NCBI GenBank assembly: GCA_902599805.1
Contig: CACKGP010000001.1
Location: forward strand, 124,001-188,000
Direction: 5' to 3'
DNA length: 64,000 bases
From: an uncultured Pelagibacteraceae bacterium
GTDB lineage: Bacteria; Pseudomonadota; Alphaproteobacteria; Pelagibacterales; Pelagibacteraceae
Positions 1 to 10,751 of the stretch are shown piece after piece (the stretch's first letter is position 1; each line of letters begins with the position of its first letter). A program made the translations under genes and the position numbers. The notes below the pieces were generated by a model. It saw only the letters and a program-made list of their open reading frames with translations, made no database searches and was not told the DNA's origin.

Positions 1-692
1 TCGGACTTACTTTTGAAAATTATAATTTAGTTTCTGCAGGAGTGGTTAATAAAGATAATAAATTGATTGGTATGATAACAGCCGATGATGTTGTTACCGT
101 AGTTCAAGAAGAAGCAGAGGAAGATGTACTAAGATTGGCAGGGGTAGGTGATGAAGAAATTACAGATGGAGTATTTAAAAAAACTAAAAGAAGATTTAGT
201 TGGCTTTTACTAAATTTACTTACCGCGATCATTGCATCAGTTGTTATCGGCTTTTTTCAAGAAGATATAGAAAAAGTAGTTGCGTTAGCAGTTCTTATGC
301 CAATAGTAGCCTCAATGGGAGGAAATGCTGGAATGCAAACGTTGGCTGTCACCATAAGAGCAATCGCCAAACAAGAAATTTCATCGGGAAATTTTTACAA
401 GGTTGTTTCAAAGGAATTTGTTATAGGTATATTCAACGGTATAATTTTTGCTATCATTTCTGCTGGAGTTGTTCAATTTTGGTTTAAAGAATTTGATCTT
501 TCAATTTTAATAGCAGTTGCAATGATATTGAATATGATAGTTGCAGGTTTATTTGGCATTTTAGTTCCAGTTTCTTTGAAAAAATTTAATATTGATCCAG
601 CACTAGCCTCAAGTGTTTTCGTCACAACTATTACGGATGTAATTGGTTTTTTATCTTTTCTTGGAATTGGATCTTTCTTCTTTTTAAATTAA
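1..692 (+). CDS. mgtE: Magnesium transporter MgtE, C-terminal part (5' end outside window)
   Basis: Reading frame is open from the window start; CBS-domain tail followed by MgtE membrane domain (PIVASMGGNAGMQTLAVTIRA). Confidence 0.9.
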   Translation, partial: GLTFENYNLVSAGVVNKDNKLIGMITADDVVTVVQEEAEEDVLRLAGVGDEEITDGVFKKTKRRFSWLLLNLLTAIIASVVIGFFQEDIEKVVALAVLMPIVASMGGNAGMQTLAVTIRAIAKQEISSGNFYKVVSKEFVIGIFNGIIFAIISAGVVQFWFKEFDLSILIAVAMILNMIVAGLFGILVPVSLKKFNIDPALASSVFVTTITDVIGFLSFLGIGSFFFLN

Positions 693-1498
693 AAATTATC
701 AATTAATCTTACATTACCAATATAAAATGCATAAAATAAATTAAATTTATTTTTCCTAGGTCTTTTTAATGTTTTCAAATCAATAAGCTCGATATAATCA
801 ACTTTACTTACGCCCATAGAAACAATTTTTTTTTTAATTACATTAAAATTAAATTTTAGTTTTTTTGATAATAATTTTTTTTTATATCTTTTTAAAAACT
901 TTATTACCTTTATAAGTTTTATTTTTTCAACATAATTTAATTTATTCAATCTTGATGAATATGCTATAAAATGTTTATCTCTTTTAGTTTTACACGGAAA
1001 AACCTTTGTTTTAATTTTATTTTTTTTAATGTGTTTTTTAATTAAATAAAGTTGTTGGAAATCTTTGTTACCTAATATAATTGTTTTTGGTTTTATAATT
1101 TCAAGAAATCTATTAACAACATCAATAACACCTTTAAAATGACCTTTTCTAAATTTTCCACATAATTCTTTTGAAAACTTATCTAAATAAATTTTTTTTT
1201 CCGTTTTAAATTTATATATATCATCGTATGACGGTTTATATAAATAATGTACTTTAAGTTTTCTTAATATTTTAATGTCTTTTTTGTTATTTCTTGGATA
1301 AGTATTTAGATCTTTTTTATTATTAAACTGTTTTGGATTTACAAAAATACTTACAAGCGTTTTTCCCGAACCTTTTAGAGATTTTCTTATTATACTCTCA
1401 TGACCTCTGTGTAAGGCACCCATTGTTGGTACAAAACTGATATTATTGAATTTTCTTATTTCTGTTTGTAACTGCTTTTTATTTGTAAATAATTTCAT
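689..1498 (-). CDS. panC: Pantothenate synthetase
   Basis: PTMGALHRGHESII motif, FVNPKQF, NKDFQQL. Confidence 0.9.
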   Translation of the reverse strand: MKLFTNKKQLQTEIRKFNNISFVPTMGALHRGHESIIRKSLKGSGKTLVSIFVNPKQFNNKKDLNTYPRNNKKDIKILRKLKVHYLYKPSYDDIYKFKTEKKIYLDKFSKELCGKFRKGHFKGVIDVVNRFLEIIKPKTIILGNKDFQQLYLIKKHIKKNKIKTKVFPCKTKRDKHFIAYSSRLNKLNYVEKIKLIKVIKFLKRYKKKLLSKKLKFNFNVIKKKIVSMGVSKVDYIELIDLKTLKRPRKNKFNLFYAFYIGNVRLIDNF

Positions 1499-1533
1499 TT
1501 GTAAAATATTTATTTAGCTAGTAAAAGGTTTTT

Positions 1534-2352
1534 ATGGTTACCCAAGCAATTATACCATTAGCAGGATTAGGTACAAGATTGTTGCCTCTGTCAAGTGTAA
1601 TTCCAAAAGAATTGTTGCCAATTAATGGCAAACCAAATTTAGAGTATATACTAGATGAATGTTTACAAGCTGGAATTAAACAATTCATTTTTGTTGTACC
1701 AAAAAATAGACCAAGTATTAAAAAATATTTTTTTAACGACAATTTCTATAAAAAAATAATTAAAAAGAAAAAAAAAGATAAACGTTTAAAGAAGGTATTT
1801 AAACGATTAAAAAAATTTCAAAAAATGATAAAATTTGTATACCAAAATAAACCGAAAGGCACAGGACACGCGGTTTTACAATGCAAAAAATATTTAAAAG
1901 GAACACATTTTTTAATGCTTTTAGCAGATGATTTGATTGTAAAAAAAAATTGCTCGAAAGAGATGATTGCATTACACAAAAAAACTAAAGGATCTATTAT
2001 AGCAACCAAAAAAGTAGAAAGAAAAACAGTTTCAAGATGGGGAATTCTTGGTTTCAAAAATAAATCAAAGAATTCATTTTTAATAAACGATGTTATTGAG
2101 AAGCCAAAATTAAGTGAGGCACCATCAAATTTTGCCATAATTGGCAGATATATTTTACCGGTGAAAATACTTTCTGTTTTAAAAAAACAAGGTAAAGGTA
2201 GAGGTGGTGAGATACACATTACCGACGCAATTAAGACTTTAGTTAAAAATAATGAAAAGTTTTATGGAAATATATTTAGGGGAAAATATATAGATTGTGG
2301 AACACTAGACGGGTTTGTAAATTCTGGATTCACAATTTCTAGATATTTATAA
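1534..2352 (+). CDS. galU: UTP--glucose-1-phosphate uridylyltransferase
   Basis: IPLAGLGTRLLPLSSVIPKELLPI nucleotidyltransferase signature. Confidence 0.92.
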   Translation: MVTQAIIPLAGLGTRLLPLSSVIPKELLPINGKPNLEYILDECLQAGIKQFIFVVPKNRPSIKKYFFNDNFYKKIIKKKKKDKRLKKVFKRLKKFQKMIKFVYQNKPKGTGHAVLQCKKYLKGTHFLMLLADDLIVKKNCSKEMIALHKKTKGSIIATKKVERKTVSRWGILGFKNKSKNSFLINDVIEKPKLSEAPSNFAIIGRYILPVKILSVLKKQGKGRGGEIHITDAIKTLVKNNEKFYGNIFRGKYIDCGTLDGFVNSGFTISRYL

Positions 2353-2361
2353 AAAATTAAT

Positions 2362-3660
2362 ATGAAAATATGCATGATAGGTACAGGCTATGTTGGTTTA
2401 GTTAGTGGAACCTGTTTTGCAGATCTTGGAAATAAAGTTTACTGTGTTGATAAAGATAAATCAAAAATAAACAAACTTAAAAATTCTATTTCACCGATAT
2501 ACGAACCTGGTCTAGAAGATCTAATAAGAAATAACCTAAGAGCAAAAAGACTTATTTTTACTGACGATCTTAAAAAAGCAATACAAGACTCGCAAATAAT
2601 TTTCATATGCGTTGGTACACCAACAAAAAAAGGATCAAATTTAGTTGATCTTTCACAAGTATACAGCGTTACAAAATCAATATCTAAATATATTAAAAAT
2701 TATAAAATCATAGTAACAAAATCAACAGTTCCAGTTACAACTGGAGATCAAATAGAGAAAATAATTAACAAAAAAGTCAAAAAATCTTTATTTGAAGTTG
2801 TATCTAATCCTGAATTTTTAAGGGAAGGTGAGGCTATAAGAGACTTTAAATACCCTGACAGAATCGTTATTGGATCGAATAACGAAAAAATTTTCAAAAA
2901 AATGGAACTTTTATATGAACCTCTTATAAAAAAAGGTGCTAAATTTTTTTGTTCCTCAAGAAAAGGTGCTGAACTAATTAAATATGCATCTAATGCATTT
3001 TTAGCAACCAAAATTACATTTATAAATGAAATTGCAAATTTATGTGAAACAGCAGGTATAAGTGTTGAGGATATATCTGTAGGAATGGGTGCTGATGCAC
3101 GAATTGGAAGCAGATTTTTGAGAGCAGGCCCAGCATATGGGGGTTCTTGTTTTCCAAAAGATACTAAAGGCCTAGTTTCTATTGCTGAAAAATTTAACTC
3201 TAATCTTTCAATTGTAAAATCTGTAATTAAATCAAATCAAAATCGAAAAATGTTGCTAACTAAAAGAGTATTAAAAATCATGAATAATAAAATAAAAAAT
3301 AAAAAAATTGCTGTTTTAGGTGTAACTTTTAAAGCTAACACTGACGATATGAGGGAGTCTTCGAGTCTTATTTTAATACCTTATTTATTAAAGAAAGGGG
3401 CAAAAGTAAGTTATCATGATCCATCTGGACCCAAAAAGGAGTTTGAAAAAAAGAAAAATTTGAATTTTGTGAGCTCAATTAACAAAGCTTGTATCGGAGC
3501 AGATTTGATTATCATAAATACGGAGTGGGATGAATTTAAGTCTATTGACTTTAAAAAAGTAGTAAAAAAAAGCAATTTTAAAATTTACGATATGAGAAAC
3601 CTGTATAATCCAAAAGAATTAAAAAAAAGAAACATAAAGTATTATTCTGTTGGAAGATAA
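2362..3660 (+). CDS. ugd: UDP-glucose 6-dehydrogenase
   Basis: MKICMIGTGYVGLVSGTCFADLG; GGSCFPKDTKGL catalytic Cys motif. Confidence 0.93.
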   Translation: MKICMIGTGYVGLVSGTCFADLGNKVYCVDKDKSKINKLKNSISPIYEPGLEDLIRNNLRAKRLIFTDDLKKAIQDSQIIFICVGTPTKKGSNLVDLSQVYSVTKSISKYIKNYKIIVTKSTVPVTTGDQIEKIINKKVKKSLFEVVSNPEFLREGEAIRDFKYPDRIVIGSNNEKIFKKMELLYEPLIKKGAKFFCSSRKGAELIKYASNAFLATKITFINEIANLCETAGISVEDISVGMGADARIGSRFLRAGPAYGGSCFPKDTKGLVSIAEKFNSNLSIVKSVIKSNQNRKMLLTKRVLKIMNNKIKNKKIAVLGVTFKANTDDMRESSSLILIPYLLKKGAKVSYHDPSGPKKEFEKKKNLNFVSSINKACIGADLIIINTEWDEFKSIDFKKVVKKSNFKIYDMRNLYNPKELKKRNIKYYSVGR

Positions 3661-3663
3661 AAA

Positions 3664-4119
3664 TTATAATTCAAATATTCCATCTACTTCGACTGCAGCA
3701 CCTAAGGGTAGCGAGTTTACACTAATAGCTGCCCGTGTATGTCTACCTTCGTCTCCAAATATATTTGATATTAAATCTGATGCACCATTGATAATTTTTG
3801 GTTGGTCTACAAAAGAGTCAGTAGAATTCACATATCCTGTGAGTTTAATACAACCTTTTACTTTATCTAAACTTCCACATTTTTTTTTAAGTTGTGCCAA
3901 AATATTTAAAGCGCAGAATTTCGCAGCCTCTTGACCTTCTTCTAAGTTAAGTTCTTTACCAACTTTTCCTTTAACTAATTTACCATCAATATTGAAAGAT
4001 ACTTGTCCTGATATATAAATTAAACCACCTACTATTTTTGAAGCAACGTAACTTCCTACAGGATCAGGGGCATTTGGTAAATTTATACTTAACTTTTTTA
4101 AATTTTCTTCAGGTTTCAT
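3664..4119 (-). CDS. RidA/YjgF-family protein
   Basis: GLIYISGQVSFNIDGKLVKGKVG and GRHTRAAISVNSLPLGAAVEVDGIFE typical of the RidA family. Confidence 0.85.
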   Translation of the reverse strand: MKPEENLKKLSINLPNAPDPVGSYVASKIVGGLIYISGQVSFNIDGKLVKGKVGKELNLEEGQEAAKFCALNILAQLKKKCGSLDKVKGCIKLTGYVNSTDSFVDQPKIINGASDLISNIFGDEGRHTRAAISVNSLPLGAAVEVDGIFEL

Positions 4120-4469
4120 TCTTTTTTTTTAATTTTGTCTTTTAGTAAGTTTAAAGCTTTTTTTGATTTTTCTTTTATTTGTTTATCTGTTTCTGTTATT
4201 TTTTTACCAATTTTTTTTCCTGTATTAGCTACGCTCTCTTCAGTTTTTTTTACATTTTTTTGATTAAATTTATGAAAGTTTGACAATTTTTTTTGAATAA
4301 TTTTGGCTTTTTCTGTTGAGTTTTCTTTTAAAGCTTTTGCTTTTAATTTGGTTAAACAACTTAATTTTTCAGATTTTTTTTTTATATTATCACAGTTATT
4401 AACATTTACATCCGCATATAAAGTGTTACTAAAAAGTATAATTAAAATACTGACAAAAAATTTTTTCAT
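4116..4469 (-). CDS. Hypothetical secreted Lys-rich protein
   Basis: N-terminal signal peptide (MKKFFVSILIILFSNTLYA), two Cys, Lys/Glu-rich helical remainder; overlaps neighbouring CDSs by 4 nt. Confidence 0.6.
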   Translation of the reverse strand: MKKFFVSILIILFSNTLYADVNVNNCDNIKKKSEKLSCLTKLKAKALKENSTEKAKIIQKKLSNFHKFNQKNVKKTEESVANTGKKIGKKITETDKQIKEKSKKALNLLKDKIKKKE

Positions 4470-7027
4470 TTTCTTTTCTTTTTTTTGGTTTTATCGTATT
4501 CTTTTCTTTTTTCAATTAATATTAATGCTTCTTCCATTGTCAATTCTGTAGGGTCTTTGTCTTCTGGAATGGTGGCATTAAGAGATTTATACTTAATGTA
4601 AGGTCCATATTGCCCTTTCATAATTTTTACCGGTTTCTTATCTTCTGGATGTTCCCCAAGATTTTTAATTTCTGAAGAAGACATTCTTCCAGGTTTTGCT
4701 TCGGAAATTAAAGTTATTGCTCTGTTAAGACCAATTGTAAAAAGTTCATCCACGGTTTCTATTCGTGCTGATTTATTTGAGCATTTTAAATATGGACCAA
4801 ATCTACCAATATTAATTGTTATGTCATCGTTTAAATCTGGATGCTTACCTAAAACTTTTGGTAAAGAACATAAGTATTTGGCTTTTTCTAAATCAACATT
4901 TTCAATCGGTAGGCCCTTAGGTATAGAGACATTTTTTAAATTTTCATTCTCTTTTATCTTTTTACCTTTCTTCTTTTTATTTTTAGTTGATGTATCAACA
5001 TCGATCTCAAATTGCAAATAAGGTCCAAATCTTCCATTTTTGAGAAATATATCTTTACCTAAATCATTTTGACCAATCAGTTTTGGTTCAGCTAAATTAA
5101 CTTGTTGTGATGCTTTTGATTTTGACAAAGGTCTTGTAAATTTACATTCTGGATAGTTAGAACATCCAATAAAAGCACCCCCCCTAAAACTATTTTTAAG
5201 GCTTAGTTCACCTTTATCACAAACTTTGCACTTCCTGTCTATTATATCATTATCATCTCTTTCAAATACTAAATCGCCTAAACTATCATTCAATAAGTCT
5301 AAAACTTCTCTTGTTCTTTTTTCTTTAACATGACCAACATTTGAATAAAAATCTTTCCAAAAACCATCTAAAACCTTAACCCATTCAACTTTTCCACTTG
5401 TAATTTCATCAAGTTGATTTTCTAAATCTGCAGTAAAATTATAATCAACATACTTTGTGAATAATTTTTCTAGAAAAGCGGATAATAATTTTCCCCTATC
5501 AGTTGGATGAAATCTTTTATTTAATAATTCAACATAATTTCGTGTAGACAAAACTGTTATTATATTTGCATAGGTAGAGGGTCTACCTATCCCTAGTTCT
5601 TCCATTTTTTTAACCAAACTTGCTTCAGAATATCTTGGTGGAGGATCTGTAAAATGCTGATCATCAATTAGCTCCTTTATATCAATTTGATCTCCAATCT
5701 TTACATCAGGTAAAATATTTCTAAGATCTTCATCCTTTTCTTCAAATTTATAAACTTTTAAAAACCCTTCAAATTTAATTGTTGATCCATTAGCTTTAAA
5801 TCCAATTTTTTTGTCAGGAGACTCTATTAGGATACTTTTTCTATCGAATTCTGCTGGTGTCATTTGAGATGAAACAGCTCTATTCCAAATTAATTCATAT
5901 AATTTTGACTGGTCAGTACTTAAATACTTTTTCATATCACTTGGCTTTTTTGTAATATCGGTAGGTCTTATAGCCTCGTGTGCCTCCTGCGCATTTTTGG
6001 CTTTTTTTCCAATGTAACTATTAGGAATTTCCGGAAGATATTCTTTCCCATGCATTTTGTTAATAAAGTTTCTAAAATCTTCAATTGCATCCTTAGAAAT
6101 CTGAGTTCCATCTGTTCTCATATATGTTATAAGTCCAACAGTATCCCCCTCGATATCAATTCCTTGGTAAAGTCTTTGAGCGATTTGCATAGTTCTAGAT
6201 GCACCAAATCCAAATTTACCCGAGGCGGTTTGTTGTAAAGTTGATGTTGTGAAAGGTGCCAATGGGTTTCTTTTATAAACTTTAGATGAAACATCTGTTA
6301 TTTTATAAGATTTAGATCTTATCTCTTTTAATGCATTTTCTGACTCAGATTTTTTCTTAAAAGAGAACTTTTCAATCTTTTTGTTATTAAAAATTGAAAG
6401 TTTAGATTTTATAATTTTATCGTGATTTTTAAAGTCACACGAAATTGTCCAAAATTCTTGTGGTTTAAAAAGTTCAATCTCGTGTTCACGTTCAGTTACT
6501 AGTCTAAGAGCCACTGATTGAACTCGGCCTGCTGATTTTGAACCTGGAAGTTTTGTCCATAAAATTGGAGATATATTGAATCCAACAAGGTAATCTAAAG
6601 CTCTTCTTGCCATATATGCATTCACAAGAAGAGATTCTATTTCTCTAGGATTATTTATTCCGTTAGTAACTGCTTTTTTTGTAATTTCATTAAATACAAC
6701 TCTTTCAACTTTTTTTCCTTTCAAAAGCTTTCGACTCTCTAAAATTTCTCTTACGTGCCAAGCTATAGCCTCTCCCTCTCTATCAGGGTCAGTTGCTAGT
6801 ATAATTTTTTCTGAGTCAGCAGCTGCATCTGCAATCTCTTTTACATATTTTTTGGAAAATGTATCTAGTTCCCATTCCATTTTAAAATTATTAGAGGGAT
6901 CTACAGAGCCGTTTTTAGAGGGCAGATCTCTTACATGGCCATAACTTGCTAATACTTTATAATTTTTACCTAAGTATTTATTTATGGTTTTTGCTTTTGC
7001 GGGACTTTCTACAATAACAAGATTCAT
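4466..7027 (-). CDS. topA: DNA topoisomerase I
   Basis: MNLVIVESPAKAKTINKYLG start, TOPRIM DPDREGEAIAWH, active-site YMRTDGTQIS, C-terminal zinc finger. The ORF-track start at 7048 is upstream of the likely ATG. Confidence 0.96.
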   Translation of the reverse strand: MNLVIVESPAKAKTINKYLGKNYKVLASYGHVRDLPSKNGSVDPSNNFKMEWELDTFSKKYVKEIADAAADSEKIILATDPDREGEAIAWHVREILESRKLLKGKKVERVVFNEITKKAVTNGINNPREIESLLVNAYMARRALDYLVGFNISPILWTKLPGSKSAGRVQSVALRLVTEREHEIELFKPQEFWTISCDFKNHDKIIKSKLSIFNNKKIEKFSFKKKSESENALKEIRSKSYKITDVSSKVYKRNPLAPFTTSTLQQTASGKFGFGASRTMQIAQRLYQGIDIEGDTVGLITYMRTDGTQISKDAIEDFRNFINKMHGKEYLPEIPNSYIGKKAKNAQEAHEAIRPTDITKKPSDMKKYLSTDQSKLYELIWNRAVSSQMTPAEFDRKSILIESPDKKIGFKANGSTIKFEGFLKVYKFEEKDEDLRNILPDVKIGDQIDIKELIDDQHFTDPPPRYSEASLVKKMEELGIGRPSTYANIITVLSTRNYVELLNKRFHPTDRGKLLSAFLEKLFTKYVDYNFTADLENQLDEITSGKVEWVKVLDGFWKDFYSNVGHVKEKRTREVLDLLNDSLGDLVFERDDNDIIDRKCKVCDKGELSLKNSFRGGAFIGCSNYPECKFTRPLSKSKASQQVNLAEPKLIGQNDLGKDIFLKNGRFGPYLQFEIDVDTSTKNKKKKGKKIKENENLKNVSIPKGLPIENVDLEKAKYLCSLPKVLGKHPDLNDDITINIGRFGPYLKCSNKSARIETVDELFTIGLNRAITLISEAKPGRMSSSEIKNLGEHPEDKKPVKIMKGQYGPYIKYKSLNATIPEDKDPTELTMEEALILIEKRKEYDKTKKKKRK

Positions 7028-7091
7028 TATTATTGATCTTAGTGTCAAAAATAAAGCTGTTTGTCAAATCAATGTGAAATAAGTGTTGATT

Positions 7092-7673
7092 TTAAAGTTT
7101 AATTTTATCCTCAGATTTATTTTTTATTCTGAAAATGTTCTGTCTATGAGTATACAAAATAATAATAAAAGTAATAAATAAATAGCTAGTTAATTCAAAA
7201 TTATTATTAAAAAAAGAAACTATAAATACAATCATTGTTGATAGAATTGAAGATAAAGAGGAATATTTTGAAGCTATTGATATTAAAATCCAAGACACAC
7301 AAAAAATTACACCTAAATTAAAGGATAAAATAAAAATTATACCAAGATAAGTTGCTACTCCTTTTCCACCTTTAAATTTAAGCCAAACAGGAAATATATG
7401 ACCTAATAATGCAGCAAGGGATGATAGATAGATTAAATCTGTAAAATATTCTTTCGTAATAAGAATTGGTATAATACCTTTTGAAATATCTAAAAATAAA
7501 GTAAGACCAGCAACTATTTTATTTCCTGTTCTTAAAACGTTCGTTGCCCCAATATTTTTTGAACCTATTTTTCTTAGATCTTTATTTAAAAAAATCTTTG
7601 TAAGTATTAAACCGAATGGTATGGAACCAGATAAATAAGATGCAATAAATACTGTGATTATTTCAGTTGTCAC
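7092..7673 (-). CDS. plsY: Glycerol-3-phosphate acyltransferase PlsY
   Basis: SGSIPFGLILTK, GSKNIGATNVLRT, FKGGKGVATYLG motifs. Confidence 0.93.
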   Translation of the reverse strand: MTTEIITVFIASYLSGSIPFGLILTKIFLNKDLRKIGSKNIGATNVLRTGNKIVAGLTLFLDISKGIIPILITKEYFTDLIYLSSLAALLGHIFPVWLKFKGGKGVATYLGIIFILSFNLGVIFCVSWILISIASKYSSLSSILSTMIVFIVSFFNNNFELTSYLFITFIIILYTHRQNIFRIKNKSEDKIKL

Positions 7674-8962
7674 TGTAAACTAAAAACGCTTTCTCCCTTA
7701 AGATAAGTCATTAAAACTTTTCCTTGAAGTTTTCTATTTTCTATAGCGGCATTTTTAGATTTTGATTTCAATTTTGACACATCGACCTTCCAAGGCTCAT
7801 TAAGGTCAAAAATACATAAATCAGCGTCTGATCCTTTTTTTAAATTACCTTTATTAATCTTTAATATTCTAGCTGGATTACATGTTATAGTTTCTATAAC
7901 TTTTTTTAATGATAGTGACTGATTGTGGTAAAGCTCAAGCGCTAATGAAAGAAGGGTTTCAATACCAATAGAGCCTTCCGCAGCTTGTGCAAAAGGGAGT
8001 CTTTTACTTTCCTCATCTTCAGGTTTGTGATCAGATACAATTACATCTATATATCCATCTTTAATTCCTTTAATCAAAGCCTTTCTATCATCTTCTTTTC
8101 TTAAAGGTGGAGACACTTTCATAAACGTTTTAAAATCACCAATATCGTTTTCGTTAAGTGAGAGATTATTAATTGAAACACCCGCTGAAAATTTTATACC
8201 TTCATTTTTATACTTTTTAATTACATCAACTGATTTTGCAGACGATATTTGAGAAATATGATATCTACAAGGATACTCCCCCAAAAGTGACAGATCTCTT
8301 TCAATTATAATTTTTTCTGCAATATCAGGTATACCTTGCAAACCAAGTCTAGTAGAAATTTCTCCTTCGCTAATACATCTTCCTTTAGATAATTCTTGAT
8401 CTTCAGGATGTTGCATTACTAGTACATCAAGGTCAGAAGCATAGTTCATTATTCTGGACATGATTTCAGAGTTTTGGATAGTTTTTGTTGCATCAGTAAA
8501 ACCAATGATGCCTTTTCTAGATAATAATCCAAATTCAGTCATTAGTTTTCCTTCCATGTTTCTAGTAAGTGTAGCAGCAGGAAAGATATTTATACCTGAC
8601 TTATCTCTTCCTCTTCTTAAAATAAAATCTACCATTGATACATTGTCAATCACTGGACTGGTATTTGGCATAGAAACTACAGATGTTACACCGCCTGAGA
8701 GTGCCGCATTACTTAAGCTTCTAAAATTTTCTTTATATTCAAAACCAGGTTCACCTACAAAAACCTTCATATCTACAATACCAGGTATTAAAACTTTACC
8801 TTTTAAGTCTATCTTTTCTGATGTTTTTGGAATATTTTCTTTATTAACTTTTTTACCTACAGCTTTAATTTTGCCATTTGCATCTACTATTAAACCTCCA
8901 ATTTCATCTATACCTTGTGAAGGATCTATTACTCTAGCATTAATAAAATATTTTTCTTTCAT
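7670..8962 (-). CDS. pyrC: Dihydroorotase-like protein (PyrC/PyrX type, lacks HxH metal motif)
   Basis: Amidohydrolase fold with GIVDMKVFVGEPG replacing the usual D-x-H-x-H; overlaps plsY and lies directly downstream of pyrB. Confidence 0.82.
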   Translation of the reverse strand: MKEKYFINARVIDPSQGIDEIGGLIVDANGKIKAVGKKVNKENIPKTSEKIDLKGKVLIPGIVDMKVFVGEPGFEYKENFRSLSNAALSGGVTSVVSMPNTSPVIDNVSMVDFILRRGRDKSGINIFPAATLTRNMEGKLMTEFGLLSRKGIIGFTDATKTIQNSEIMSRIMNYASDLDVLVMQHPEDQELSKGRCISEGEISTRLGLQGIPDIAEKIIIERDLSLLGEYPCRYHISQISSAKSVDVIKKYKNEGIKFSAGVSINNLSLNENDIGDFKTFMKVSPPLRKEDDRKALIKGIKDGYIDVIVSDHKPEDEESKRLPFAQAAEGSIGIETLLSLALELYHNQSLSLKKVIETITCNPARILKINKGNLKKGSDADLCIFDLNEPWKVDVSKLKSKSKNAAIENRKLQGKVLMTYLKGESVFSLQ

Positions 8963-8964
8963 TA

Positions 8965-9909
8965 TTATTTACAATATAATTTTAAGCACGCCATTCTTAC
9001 AGCAACTCCTAGCTCAACTTGCTCCTTTACCAAACTAACATTTATATCATCAGCAAGTTTAGTATCTATTTCAACACCTCTATTCATTGGACCTGGATGC
9101 ATAATTAAAGCGTCCTTCTTAGCTAATTTTAATTTATCTGGAGTTAAACCAAAATATTCATAGTATTCTCTTTTTGAAGGTAAAAAGGAACCAGTCATTC
9201 TCTCATTTTGCAGTCTTAACATCATTACTATGTCACAGGATGCTAATCCTTCTCTCATATTTGTAAATCCTTTTACCCCAAGTTTACTTATTGAATTAGG
9301 TAATAAAGTTTTTGGCGCAATTACATTTACCTCAGCACCTAACATATTTAACAAATATATATTTGATCTAGCTACCCTTGAATGAAGAATGTCACCGCAT
9401 ATTGCAATTTTAAGACCCTCAATTTTTCCTTTTCTATTAATAATTGTTAACGCGTCTAATAGTGCCTGAGTTGGATGTTCTCTTAAACCATCGCCAGCGT
9501 TTATGACAGTACAATTTACTTTTTGAGAAAGAAGGTTAGGGGCCCCAGAGTCTTGGTGTCTAACAACAATAATATCTGGATGCATCGCATTCAGAGACAT
9601 TGCTGTGTCCAATATTGTTTCACCTTTTTTTAAAGAAGAGTTACTAACATTCATTGTCATAACATCTGCTCCCAATCTTTTTCCAGCCAGTTCAAAGGAA
9701 CTTTGAGTTCTTGTAGACGGTTCAAAAAAAAGATTAATTTGAGTTTTTCCTCTTAATAAATCTAATTTCTTTGACGCACTTCTATTTAACTTTATAAAGT
9801 TTTTTGCTTCGTCAAGTATTAGGTTAGCTTCTTGAATAGATAAATTTTGGATTCCCAGAAGATGTTTCTGGATTTTTTTAATAGCTGAAAATTTTTTAAC
9901 AATCGCCAT
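8965..9909 (-). CDS. pyrB: Aspartate carbamoyltransferase catalytic subunit
   Basis: [44 protein letters not shown]. Confidence 0.95.
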   Translation of the reverse strand: MAIVKKFSAIKKIQKHLLGIQNLSIQEANLILDEAKNFIKLNRSASKKLDLLRGKTQINLFFEPSTRTQSSFELAGKRLGADVMTMNVSNSSLKKGETILDTAMSLNAMHPDIIVVRHQDSGAPNLLSQKVNCTVINAGDGLREHPTQALLDALTIINRKGKIEGLKIAICGDILHSRVARSNIYLLNMLGAEVNVIAPKTLLPNSISKLGVKGFTNMREGLASCDIVMMLRLQNERMTGSFLPSKREYYEYFGLTPDKLKLAKKDALIMHPGPMNRGVEIDTKLADDINVSLVKEQVELGVAVRMACLKLYCK

Positions 9910-9953
9910 TAAAATTAACTCTATAGGCCTTTTGCACTATATTAGCAAGTTAT

Positions 9954-10409
9954 TTATCTATTTATATAATCGATTGCACCCTGCAATATAAAGGAAGCAG
10001 CATTTTCATCTAATTTTTCAACTTTTTTTGATACATTAATGTCTAAATTACTCGATAAATTAAAAGCCCCCTGACTTGACAATCTTTCGTCCCACATGCT
10101 GACAGGTACTGAAACATTATTTGATATATACCTAGCAAAATCCTTGGCTGATTGGCTAGACGGGCCACTTGAACCATCCATATTGATTGGATTTCCAACA
10201 ATGATCCCTTTTATGTCATTTTCAATGATAATACCTTGAAACTCAGTGATAAAATTTGAATTATTTTTTTTTATAATTGTTTTAAAAGGAGTCGAGATAA
10301 GTTTATCCTCATCAGATATCGCTAAACCAACGCGATTTTTACCAGGATCAACACCTAATAATCTTGATTTTTTTCCAATTGATTTCTTAAAATCTTCAAT
10401 ATCTAACAT
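9954..10409 (-). CDS. ruvX: Holliday junction resolvase RuvX/YqgF
   Basis: LLGVDPGKNRVGLAISD; VGNPINMDGS; WDERLSS. Confidence 0.92.
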   Translation of the reverse strand: MLDIEDFKKSIGKKSRLLGVDPGKNRVGLAISDEDKLISTPFKTIIKKNNSNFITEFQGIIIENDIKGIIVGNPINMDGSSGPSSQSAKDFARYISNNVSVPVSMWDERLSSQGAFNLSSNLDINVSKKVEKLDENAASFILQGAIDYINR

Positions 10410-10462
10410 GAATATGTTATATTTTACTTCAATTTCTAATCAAACTAAAACATAGTTTATAG

Positions 10463-10750
10463 ATGCCGATAGATAAAAACCAAGTAAAAAAAGTAGCAAA
10501 ATTATCGAGAATTTCTCTAGATGATAGTAAGTTAGAGAGTTTATCAAATGATTTAATTTCAATACTTAATTTTGTGGAACAATTAAATAAGTTAGATACA
10601 AATGAAATTAAACCTTTAACATCAATTATAGATAAATCATTAGATACCAGAGATGACTCCGTTAGTGATGGTCAAATCAGGGATCAAATACTTAAAAATT
10701 CTCCTGAAAAGAATGAGGACTTTTTTATTGTACCAAAGGTTGTTGATTAA
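10463..10750 (+). CDS. gatC: Asp-tRNA(Asn)/Glu-tRNA(Gln) amidotransferase subunit C
   Basis: VKKVAKLSRISL...ILNFVEQLNKLDTNEIKP. Confidence 0.92.
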   Translation: MPIDKNQVKKVAKLSRISLDDSKLESLSNDLISILNFVEQLNKLDTNEIKPLTSIIDKSLDTRDDSVSDGQIRDQILKNSPEKNEDFFIVPKVVD

Positions 10751-10751
10751 A

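Noticed and set aside
8460-9038. 192-aa antisense ORF across pyrC/pyrB (and other antisense ORFs such as 1818-2219, 20656-21096, 34158-34469, 38211-38540)
   Set aside because: Shadow ORFs opposite well-supported genes; composition typical of reverse-complemented Lys/Ile-rich coding DNA.
10653-10751. Upstream start for gatA overlapping gatC
   Set aside because: Extension reads gatC sequence in another frame; ATG at 10752 matches the GatA N-terminus.
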